The notes under the pieces are model-generated. The model was not told the DNA's origin and did no database searches. It saw only the letters and a list, made by a program, of their open reading frames with translations. 8,785 nucleotides of DNA from Ruaniaceae bacterium. GTDB lineage: Bacteria > Actinomycetota > Actinomycetes > Actinomycetales > Actinomycetaceae. Where the stretch lies: the NCBI GenBank assembly GCA_030450655.1, contig JAKDIE010000038.1, positions 1-8,785 on the forward strand, written 5' to 3'. Shown here piece by piece: positions 1 through 6,442 of the stretch (positions are counted from its first letter, which is position 1; every line of letters begins with the position of its first letter). The position numbers and the translations under genes were made by a program.

Positions 1-1
1 C

Positions 2-2431
2 TACACCCAGACCGACGCCGTGGCGCGCTACCAGCGGATGCGCGGCAAGAAGGTGTTCTACCCGATGGGCTGGGACGACAACGGCCTGCCCACCGAGCGC
101 CGCGTCCAGAACTACTACGGAGTGCGCTGCGACCCCACCCTCCCCTACATCGAGGCGTTCGAGCCCCCGCACGACGGCGGCGATGGCAAGTCCGTCAGGG
201 CCGCGGACCAGGTGCCGATCTCGCGCCGCAACTTCGTGGAGTTGTGCGTGCGCCTCACCACGGAGGACGAGAAGCAGTTCGAGTCCACCTGGCGATTCCT
301 CGGCCTCTCGGTGGACTGGAACCACACGTACCAGACCATCGATCCGCACTCCCAGAAGGTGGCCCAGGCCGCGTTCCTGCGCAACCTCGCGCGCGGCGAG
401 GCGTACGCCGCAGCCGCCCCCGGGCTCTGGGACGTCACCTTCCAGACCGCCGTTGCCCAGGCCGAGCTCGAGGCGCGCGATTACCCCGGCCACTACCACC
501 GCGTGGCATTCCACGGCGAGACCGGCCCGATCTACATCGAGACCACCCGCCCCGAGCTACTGGCCGCCTGCGTGGCGCTGATTGCACACCCCGACGACGA
601 GCGCTACCAGAGCCTCTTCGGCACCACGGTCCGGTCCCCACTGTTCAACGTGGAGCTGCCCGTGCTCGCACACCCGGCCGCCGAGATGGATAAGGGCGCC
701 GGCATCGCGATGTGCTGTACGTTCGGTGACCTCACGGACGTGCAGTGGTGGCGCGAGCTGCGGCTTCCCACGCGCTCGATCCTCGGCCGCGACGGCCGCA
801 TCCTGCGCGAGACCCCCAACTGGATCACGGACGAGGCTGGCCGCGCCCACTACGAGGCGATGGCCGGCAAGACCACGTTCTCGGCCCGCGCCTCCGTGGT
901 CGAGGGGCTGCGCGAATCCGGGGACATGGACGGCGAGCCCAAGGCCACCCAGCGCAAGACCAACTTCTTCGAGAAGGGCGATAAGCCCCTGGAGATCATC
1001 ACGTCCCGCCAGTGGTACATCCGCAACGGCGGCCGCGAGGCTACCACGTACGGCGGCGCGGATCTGCGCGAAACCCTCCTGGCGCGCGGCGGCGAGCTCG
1101 CTTTCCACCCCGATTTCATGCGGGTGCGCTACGAGAACTGGGTGAACGGGCTCAACACGGATTGGCTGGTCTCCCGCCAGCGCTTCTTCGGCGTGCCGAT
1201 CCCCCTCTGGTACGGCCTCGACGAGCACGGCGAGATCGATTACGACTCCGTGATCGCCCCCAGCGAGGATGCCCTCCCCGTGGACCCGAGCTCCCAGGCG
1301 CCCGAGGGCTTCACCGAGGCTCAGCGCGGCACGCCCGGCGGGTTCGTGGGCGAGCTGGACATCATGGACACGTGGGCCACCTCCTCCCTCTCGCCCCAGA
1401 TCACGGCCGGTTGGCTGGTGGACCAGGACCTCTTCGAGCGCGTCTACCCGATGGATCTGCGCCCGCAGGGTCACGACATCATCCGCACCTGGCTCTTCTC
1501 CTCCGTGGTGCGCGCCCATCACGAGTTCAACGCGCTGCCCTGGTCTGACGCGGCGATCTCGGGCTGGATCCTCGATCCAGACCGCAAGAAGATGTCCAAG
1601 TCCAAGGGCAACGTGGTGACGCCGCTCGGCCTGCTCCAGGCTCACGGGTCCGACGGCGTGCGCTACTGGGCAACATCGGCCCGCCTTGGCGCGGACACGG
1701 CCTTCGATGAGGCGCAGATGAAGATCGGCCGCCGCCTCGCCATCAAGCTGCTGAACGCCTCGAAGTTCGCCCTCACCATGGCCGAGGGCGCGATCGAGGT
1801 GGATTCCTCCCGGGTGGCCCTGCCCATCGATCGGGCGCTCCTGGCCGAGCTGGCCCGCGTGGTGGACCGATCGACGTCGGCCTTCGATTCCTACGATTAC
1901 ACGCGGGCATTGGAGACCACCGAGACGTTCTTCTGGGCGTTCTGCGACGACTACCTCGAGCTCGTGAAGGACCGCGCGTACAACCGCGATGGCGCCTTCG
2001 ATGAGGCCGCGAGCGCCTCGGCCCGCACCACGCTCGTGATCGCCGTGGACACGCTGCTGCGCCTCTTCGCGCCGTTCCTGCCGTTCTCCACCGAGGAGGT
2101 GTGGTCCTGGTGGCGCGCGGGCTCCGTGCACGCGGCGCAGTGGCCTGCCTCTCAGGAACTCCACCGGATCTCGGCCGGCTCCAGCGAGCGCATCGTGGCC
2201 GTGACTGCGGCCGCGCTCCAGGCGATCCGCAAGGTGAAATCGGACGCGAAGGTCTCGCAGCGCACCGAACTCTCCGAGCTCACGCTCCAGGTCCCGGCCG
2301 CGGACGCCGCCGATCTCGAGGCGGCCCTCGCGGATCTGAAGGTGGCCAGCCGCGTCACCGGCACCCTCGATGTGGTCGAGGGCGGCGACGAGACGATCAC
2401 GCTCGCGCACGTATTCGCAGCACAGGACTAA
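2..2431 (+). CDS. valS: Valyl-tRNA synthetase, type 2 (5' end cut by window)
   Basis: This class I aminoacyl-tRNA synthetase charges tRNA-Val with valine in the cytoplasm and hydrolyses mischarged tRNA. The frame is open from base 2, reading YTQTDAVARYQRMRG, which in this family directly follows the HIGH-motif segment. Roughly 60-70 N-terminal residues are therefore outside the window, and the GTG at 20 is an internal codon. Visible landmarks: GWDDNGLPTERRVQN (68-112), typical of the archaeal-like type 2 subfamily rather than the E. coli type (GTDHAGIATQ); the CP1 editing domain with ETTRPELL (539-562) and GAGIAMCCTFGDLTDVQWW (695-751); the KMSKS loop (1589-1603); and the anticodon-binding helix bundle around 1800-2130 with WAFCDDYLELVKDRAY. 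The tail is short, without the long C-terminal coiled coil of E. coli ValS. The 810 residues visible fit a full length near 870. The next gene follows after 30 bp with no terminator, suggesting co-transcription. Confidence 0.96.
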   Translation, partial: YTQTDAVARYQRMRGKKVFYPMGWDDNGLPTERRVQNYYGVRCDPTLPYIEAFEPPHDGGDGKSVRAADQVPISRRNFVELCVRLTTEDEKQFESTWRFLGLSVDWNHTYQTIDPHSQKVAQAAFLRNLARGEAYAAAAPGLWDVTFQTAVAQAELEARDYPGHYHRVAFHGETGPIYIETTRPELLAACVALIAHPDDERYQSLFGTTVRSPLFNVELPVLAHPAAEMDKGAGIAMCCTFGDLTDVQWWRELRLPTRSILGRDGRILRETPNWITDEAGRAHYEAMAGKTTFSARASVVEGLRESGDMDGEPKATQRKTNFFEKGDKPLEIITSRQWYIRNGGREATTYGGADLRETLLARGGELAFHPDFMRVRYENWVNGLNTDWLVSRQRFFGVPIPLWYGLDEHGEIDYDSVIAPSEDALPVDPSSQAPEGFTEAQRGTPGGFVGELDIMDTWATSSLSPQITAGWLVDQDLFERVYPMDLRPQGHDIIRTWLFSSVVRAHHEFNALPWSDAAISGWILDPDRKKMSKSKGNVVTPLGLLQAHGSDGVRYWATSARLGADTAFDEAQMKIGRRLAIKLLNASKFALTMAEGAIEVDSSRVALPIDRALLAELARVVDRSTSAFDSYDYTRALETTETFFWAFCDDYLELVKDRAYNRDGAFDEAASASARTTLVIAVDTLLRLFAPFLPFSTEEVWSWWRAGSVHAAQWPASQELHRISAGSSERIVAVTAAALQAIRKVKSDAKVSQRTELSELTLQVPAADAADLEAALADLKVASRVTGTLDVVEGGDETITLAHVFAAQD

Positions 2432-2461
2432 GCACGCACCAGTTAGGCACGAAGGAGAGTC

Positions 2462-4261
2462 ATGCAGGAAATGACCAATCCCACCCCCGTCGAGTGGGAC
2501 CGGACGTGGGCGATCACGGACATTTTGAAGGCGAAGTACGAGTCCGATCCCTCACGCCCGCAGTGGGAGCGGAAATCGTCCATGGGCTCGGGTTGGATCC
2601 CGGTCACGGTGGCGCAGTTCGTGGAGGAGGTGCGCAGCGTGGCCGCCGGCCTCATCGCCTCCGGCGTGCAGAAGGGCGATCGCGTGGGCATCATGTGCCG
2701 CACCCGGTACGAGTGGACGCTCCTCGACTTCGCCGCGTGGTGGACGGGCGCCGTGCCCGTGCCGATCTACGAGACGTCCTCGGCCGAGCAGGCGCTGTAC
2801 ATCGGCCAGGACGCCGAACTCACGATGCTGTTCGTGGAGACCCACGCCCAGGCGCTCGTGGCGAGCGGGCTCGTGGACAAGGTGCCGTCGCTTCGCGAGG
2901 TCCTGGTGATTGACGATGGCGCGATCGCAACGCTCACGGCACGCGGCGAGGACGTGGATCCCGCCACGGTCGAGGCACGCTCGAACGAGGTGGGCGGGGA
3001 CGATATCGCCACCATCATCTACACCTCGGGCACCACGGGCCGCCCGAAGGGCGTGATCCTGCACCACTCAAACTTCGTGTTCCTCACGCACTCGGGCCGG
3101 ATCGGCTTCCACGACGTATGCAACAAGCCCACGAGCCGCACGCTGCTGTTCCTGCCGCTCGCGCACGTGTTCGCCCGGTTCATCCAGGTTCTCGCGGTCG
3201 CCACGCCCACCGTGGCGGGCCACTCGCCGGATACGAAGAACCTGATCGCCGATGTGGGCAGCTTCAAGCCCACGTACATCCTCGCGGTGCCGCGCGTGTT
3301 CGAGAAAATCTTCAACTCGGCGGACGCGAAGGCTGGCAGCGGCGCGAAGCTGAAGATCTTCCGCTGGTCCACCAAGGTGGCGATCGAGTACTCGAAGGCG
3401 CTCGAGCAGCCCGGCGGCCCCAGTGCCGTGCTCAAGGCGCAGCACGCGGTCGCCTCAAAGCTGGTCCTCGGCAAGCTGACGGAACTGCTCGGCGGGAAGG
3501 TCGAGTACGCGGTCTCGGGTGGCGCGCCGCTCGGAAACCGCCTCGGCCACTTCTACCGCGGCACAGGCATCCGCATCCTCGAGGGCTACGGGCTCACGGA
3601 GACCACGGCGCCACTCAGTTGCAACCTGCCCGATCGCACGAAGATCGGCACGGTGGGGGTCCCCTTCCCGCAGGCATCCGTGCGCATCAGCGAGAGCGGC
3701 GAGATCGAGACGAAGGGCGATCACGTCTTTCACGGCTACTGGAAGAACGATGAGGCCACTGCTGAGGCGTTCGACGACGGCTGGTTCAAGACAGGCGATC
3801 TCGGCGGCATCGACGAGGACGGCTACGTGACGATCACTGGCCGCGCCAAGGACATCATCGTCACGGCCGCCGGGAAGAATGTGGCGCCCGCACTCCTCGA
3901 GGACCGCCTGAGGGGACACCCGATCGTGTCCCAGGTGCTCGTCGTCGGCAATGACAAGCCGTTCATTGGCGCGCTCGTGACGCTGGACGCCGAGATGCTT
4001 CCCGGGTGGCTGGAGAACCACGGGTACCCGGCGATGACGGTGGCGCAGGCGAAGGACGACGAGCGCGTGCTGGCGGCGATCGACCGGGCCGTGCACCGCG
4101 CGAACGAGGCGGTCTCGCGGGCCGAATCGATCCGCAAGTTCGAGGTGCTCGGCGAGGACTTCACCGAGCAGAACGGGCTCCTCACGCCGTCACTGAAGGT
4201 CAAGCGCGGAGCAGCGGAAGCCCGCTACGCCCAGGAGATCAAGAACCTCTACGGAGAGTGA
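2462..4261 (+). CDS. fadD15: Long-chain fatty acyl-CoA synthetase (AMP-forming), FadD15-like
   Basis: The product activates fatty acids to acyl-AMP with ATP and transfers the acyl group to CoA, the entry step for lipid synthesis or beta-oxidation. It is 599 aa and full-length for the COG1022 long-chain acyl-CoA ligase family. Seen motifs: ATP-binding P-loop YTSGTTGRPKG (residues 187-197), LPLAHVFAR (231-239), EGYGLTETTAP (374-384) in the acyl/adenylate pocket, WFKTGDLG (441-448) with adenylate-binding D446, hinge-region GRAKD (460-464), and the C-terminal LTPSLKVKR, where K579 is the likely catalytic lysine. Start: the ATG at 2462 sits 4 nt after AAGGAG (2452-2457). A second in-frame ATG at 2471 is 13 nt away and less well placed, but not excluded. 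There is no signal peptide; these enzymes are cytosolic or membrane-peripheral. It lies 30 bp after valS and ends 7 bp before the opposing toxin gene. The family is secure; the fadD15 symbol is by resemblance and chain-length preference is not readable. Confidence 0.9.
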   Translation: MQEMTNPTPVEWDRTWAITDILKAKYESDPSRPQWERKSSMGSGWIPVTVAQFVEEVRSVAAGLIASGVQKGDRVGIMCRTRYEWTLLDFAAWWTGAVPVPIYETSSAEQALYIGQDAELTMLFVETHAQALVASGLVDKVPSLREVLVIDDGAIATLTARGEDVDPATVEARSNEVGGDDIATIIYTSGTTGRPKGVILHHSNFVFLTHSGRIGFHDVCNKPTSRTLLFLPLAHVFARFIQVLAVATPTVAGHSPDTKNLIADVGSFKPTYILAVPRVFEKIFNSADAKAGSGAKLKIFRWSTKVAIEYSKALEQPGGPSAVLKAQHAVASKLVLGKLTELLGGKVEYAVSGGAPLGNRLGHFYRGTGIRILEGYGLTETTAPLSCNLPDRTKIGTVGVPFPQASVRISESGEIETKGDHVFHGYWKNDEATAEAFDDGWFKTGDLGGIDEDGYVTITGRAKDIIVTAAGKNVAPALLEDRLRGHPIVSQVLVVGNDKPFIGALVTLDAEMLPGWLENHGYPAMTVAQAKDDERVLAAIDRAVHRANEAVSRAESIRKFEVLGEDFTEQNGLLTPSLKVKRGAAEARYAQEIKNLYGE

Positions 4262-4268
4262 GAGGCGG

Positions 4269-4580
4269 CTATCCCTCGAGGAGTCGGCGGATTACGTTGA
4301 CCACGGGCGCGACGTCGTAACCCGCCTTCTTGATTTTCGTGACCCGTGAGAGGGAGAAGGTACGCGGCTGCTCGCCAATCGCGTACGAGCCTTCGCCGAG
4401 CGCAATTCGAGTGGCCCAGGGTCGTTCAACGCTCGTCATCGGAACGCCGATCACCAACCCCATCGTCCGGGCGAGCCGTTCATCGGACAGCACAAGGTGG
4501 GGCCGGTGTCCGCGCTGCTCGCGCCCCTGAGTTGGGTCCATCGACAGCCACACCACATCGCCCCTCGACGGAACGCTCAT
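4269..4580 (-). CDS. mazF: MazF/PemK-family toxin (mRNA interferase)
   Basis: The 103-aa product is predicted to be an endoribonuclease that cleaves mRNA at short sequence-specific sites and halts growth when free of its antitoxin. Family signatures seen: N-terminal RGDVVWLSMDP (residues 6-16) followed by GREQRGHRP (19-27), the beta1-beta2 region of MazF; VPMTS (46-50); and EQPRTFSLSRVTKI (70-83), matching the usual (D/E)Q-RT-x3-R segment. R26 and T49 align with the catalytic Arg and Thr of Bacillus subtilis MazF (alignment by eye). Length is normal for the family and no lesion is visible, so it looks active. Its ATG overlaps the antitoxin stop as ATGA (4580-4577), so translation is probably coupled. 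The gene ends tail-to-tail with fadD15, 7 bp apart. Cleavage specificity cannot be read from the sequence. Confidence 0.88.
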   Translation of the reverse strand: MSVPSRGDVVWLSMDPTQGREQRGHRPHLVLSDERLARTMGLVIGVPMTSVERPWATRIALGEGSYAIGEQPRTFSLSRVTKIKKAGYDVAPVVNVIRRLLEG

Positions 4581-4825
4581 GCCGCGCCACTATCCGTGGC
4601 GCCGTCCTCCACCGCGTAGCCCTCATCGAGCTCATCGCCGTCCTCACTCATCGCTTCGGCGTAGCCCTCCGGGGTGACGCTCCCGAACGAGTCCCAGAAT
4701 CGGCGGCGCTCGTGCTCGTCCAGCAGGCCACTCAGGAATCCCTCGATAGTCTGCGATTCCCGCTGCGCCGCGACCTTGAGTCGGGCGCGCGTCTCGGTCT
4801 GAATGGCAATGGTGGTTCGTCCCAT
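4577..4825 (-). CDS. Ribbon-helix-helix-like antitoxin of the MazF pair
   Basis: This 82-aa protein is the predicted antitoxin and autorepressor. Residues 3-8 (RTTIAI) form a short strand with alternating hydrophobics. They are followed by two predicted helices (about 10-23 and 26-41; ETRARLKVAAQRE, TIEGFLSGLLDEHERRR), the layout of a ribbon-helix-helix DNA-binding fold. Residues 53-79 are strongly acidic (SEDGDELDEGY, VEDGATD) and probably disordered, as expected for a segment that wraps the basic toxin. Start: the ATG at 4825 opens the part that looks like a folded protein. The frame continues upstream to 5023, but that part is Arg/Ser-rich and covers the promoter. No Shine-Dalgarno precedes this ATG; a promoter 6 nt upstream suggests leaderless translation. 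It is the first gene of the pair and overlaps mazF by 4 nt. It functions as a MazE, but the fold appears RHH rather than the AbrB-like fold of E. coli MazE, so I give no symbol. Confidence 0.8.
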   Translation of the reverse strand: MGRTTIAIQTETRARLKVAAQRESQTIEGFLSGLLDEHERRRFWDSFGSVTPEGYAEAMSEDGDELDEGYAVEDGATDSGAA

Positions 4826-4831
4826 GTAGTC

Positions 4832-4860
4832 AACATACGTGATCGATGAGTCAGACTCAA
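4832..4860 (-). promoter_or_regulatory. Sigma70-type promoter of the toxin-antitoxin operon
   Basis: On the - strand a -35 box TTGAGT (4860-4855) and a -10 box TATGTT (4837-4832) are separated by exactly 17 nt; each matches 4 of 6 consensus bases. Only 6 nt separate the -10 box from the antitoxin ATG, so the expected transcription start (7 nt downstream) is the A of the ATG. This explains the missing ribosome binding site: the mRNA would be leaderless, a common arrangement in actinomycetes. This is a prediction by eye, not an experiment. Confidence 0.6.
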
Positions 4861-4869
4861 TGGTCTGAC
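4850..4869. promoter_or_regulatory. Inverted repeat, likely antitoxin operator
   Basis: GTCAGAC (4850-4856) and GTCTGAC (4863-4869) form a perfect 7-bp inverted repeat around a 6-bp spacer. On the - strand the repeat spans the -35 box of the toxin-antitoxin promoter (4855-4860), so a bound protein would block RNA polymerase. Short palindromes of this type are usual targets of ribbon-helix-helix antitoxins. It could also affect the divergent gabD2 unit, since it is the only clear palindrome of this kind in the shared gap. The assignment to the antitoxin is inference from position. Confidence 0.55.
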
Positions 4870-4974
4870 GAATATGACAGCACCACCTTTCTTCACGCCC
4901 CGCCGCCGTAGCCCTGCGTCCCGATCGCCGCGCGATGGGTGCGCGCCACGACGGGCGGCGGCACCCCACATGGT

Positions 4975-4980
4975 GGGAAG
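4975..4980 (+). promoter_or_regulatory. Ribosome binding site deciding the gabD2 start
   Basis: GGGAAG at 4975-4980 lies 7 nt before the ATG at 4988, good spacing for a Shine-Dalgarno sequence. This favours 4988 over the in-frame ATGs at 4874 and 4970, neither of which has a comparable site. Part of the GGG (4975-4977) is within a small potential hairpin, CCCAC-ATG-GTGGG (4965-4977), which might modulate access. Confidence 0.5.
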
Positions 4981-4987
4981 ATGGAGC

Positions 4988-6433
4988 ATGCCGTTTTTCA
5001 CTGATGAAGCTCATGCCGTCCACACTGCCGACGACGTCCGCGAGGCATTCCGGAGAGCCTCCACGGCGCAGCTCGCCTGGGCGGCACTGCCCGTCGAGCG
5101 CCGCGCGGCGATGGTCGCCTCCTTCTCACGGCTGCTGCACGCCCACCGCAACGAGGCACTCGACCTGATCCAGGCCGAGACCGGCAAGAACCGCGCGAGC
5201 GCGATGGAGGAGTTCGCGGACACCGTGCTGCACGCCCAGCACGTGGCGCGCACCGCCCCGGCGCTGCTACGCGAACGCCGCCATCCGGGGGCCTTCCCCG
5301 TGCTCACCCACACGATCGAGCGGCGCGTGCCCAAGGGCGTCGTCGGCATTATTACGCCGTGGAACTACCCGCTCACCGTGCCCGTGAGCGATTCGCTTCC
5401 CGCGCTCGTGGCCGGCAACGCCGTGGTTCTGAAGCCGGATTCGCAGACCCCGCGGATCGCCGAGTTCGCGCTCGCGCTCCTGCGAGAGGCGGGCGTGCCG
5501 CAGGACGTGATGCAGATCGTGCACGGCCCCGGCGCGGAGTTGGGCGAAGTGATCGTGGAGTGCTCGGACTTCGTGATGTTCACGGGCTCCACGCGCGTGG
5601 GGCGGATCCTCGCCGAACAGTGCGCCCGGCGCCTCATCGGCTTCTCGGCGGAACTCGGCGGCAAGAACCCCCTCCTGGTGCTCGCGGACGCGGATGTTCC
5701 GCGGGCTGCGGCGGGCGCCGTCCAGGCGGCCTTCTCCAACTCCGGGCAGCTCTGCGTGAGCATGGAGCGTTTCTACATCCACACGGACGTGTGGGACGAG
5801 TTCGTTCCCGAGTTCGTGGACCGAGTGAAGGCGATGAGCCTCGGCGCCGGCACGCAGTGGGAGGCGGACATGGGCAGGCTCATCAACGAGCGTCAGCTGG
5901 CCACTGTCGAGGCCCACGTGGAGGACGCCCTCGCGAAGGGCGCGATCCTGCTGGCCGGCGGCAACGCCCGCCCCGATCTCGGCCCGTGCATGTTCGAGCC
6001 CACGGTCCTGGCCGACGTCGATCCCGCCATGACGCTGTACGCCGAGGAGACCTTCGGCCCGGTGGTGAGCCTGTACCGCGTGGATTCGGACGAGGAGGCC
6101 GTGCGTGCGGCGAACGCCAGCGAGTACGGGCTGAACGCCAGCGTGTGGTCCCGTAGCCGCGGCCCGGCGATCGCCCGTCAACTCCACACGGGCACTGTGA
6201 ACGTCAACGAGGGCTACGCCGCCGCGTGGGGTTCGTACGGCGCGCCGATGGGCGGCATGGGCGCCTCTGGAATGGGCCGCCGCCACGGGGACGAGGGCAT
6301 CCTGAAGTACACCGAGGCCCAAACCATCGCCTCGCAGCGCCTCGTGCCGATGTCCGGGCCGCCCGAGCTGAGCCACCGGCAGTGGGCAACCCTGCTCGAT
6401 ACCGCCATCCACGTCCTACGAATCCTGCGATAG
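4988..6433 (+). CDS. gabD2: Succinate-semialdehyde dehydrogenase (NADP+), GabD2-like
   Basis: This aldehyde dehydrogenase superfamily enzyme is predicted to oxidise succinate semialdehyde to succinate in the cytoplasm (end of the GABA route, or a 2-oxoglutarate bypass). It has 481 aa from the chosen start. Motifs in that numbering: TPWNYP (123-128) with catalytic N126; KPDSQTP (149-155), where Ser at 152 instead of Glu favours NADP+; the general-base region SAELGGKNP with E222; nucleophile C256 in SGQLCVS; and ETFGPV (354-359), where E354 helps bind the cofactor. NEGYAAAWGSYGAPMGGMG and the tail after KYTEAQTIA, extending about 35 residues, resemble Mycobacterium tuberculosis GabD2. The frame is open from an ATG at 4874, but the 38 extra residues are Arg/Pro-rich and unlike the family, and only 4988 has a good ribosome site. 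The SDR gene follows after 9 bp. Other aldehydes are possible substrates. Confidence 0.87.
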   Translation: MPFFTDEAHAVHTADDVREAFRRASTAQLAWAALPVERRAAMVASFSRLLHAHRNEALDLIQAETGKNRASAMEEFADTVLHAQHVARTAPALLRERRHPGAFPVLTHTIERRVPKGVVGIITPWNYPLTVPVSDSLPALVAGNAVVLKPDSQTPRIAEFALALLREAGVPQDVMQIVHGPGAELGEVIVECSDFVMFTGSTRVGRILAEQCARRLIGFSAELGGKNPLLVLADADVPRAAAGAVQAAFSNSGQLCVSMERFYIHTDVWDEFVPEFVDRVKAMSLGAGTQWEADMGRLINERQLATVEAHVEDALAKGAILLAGGNARPDLGPCMFEPTVLADVDPAMTLYAEETFGPVVSLYRVDSDEEAVRAANASEYGLNASVWSRSRGPAIARQLHTGTVNVNEGYAAAWGSYGAPMGGMGASGMGRRHGDEGILKYTEAQTIASQRLVPMSGPPELSHRQWATLLDTAIHVLRILR

Positions 6434-6442
6434 GGGACCATC

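Noticed and set aside
557..2410. A 617-codon open frame on the - strand opposite valS
   Set aside because: It is rich in Arg/Gly/His/Ala without domain motifs and mirrors the GC-rich codons of valS, whose family motifs are unambiguous. It is a shadow frame.
4274..4281. Palindrome CCTCGAGG at the fadD15/mazF junction as a terminator
   Set aside because: It has no loop and no following T-run on either strand, and lies within the last mazF codons. Too weak to call.
4346..4849. A 167-codon + strand frame over the toxin-antitoxin genes
   Set aside because: The sequence is Arg/Ser-rich without motifs. The - strand frames here carry MazF signatures and the ATGA overlap.
4850..4878. A + strand promoter for gabD2 with -10 TATGAC (4873-4878)
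   Set aside because: The -35 at proper spacing (GTCAGA) matches only 3 of 6 bases. The gabD2 promoter remains unidentified.
4924..4936. Inverted repeat ATCGC-CGC-GCGAT in the divergent gap as a second operator
   Set aside because: The arms are only 5 bp in very GC-rich sequence, with a mismatch on extension. Likely chance.
5267..6412. A 381-codon open frame on the - strand opposite gabD2
   Set aside because: The composition is typical of an antisense shadow (His/Arg/Gly-rich), with no family resemblance, while gabD2 carries all catalytic residues.
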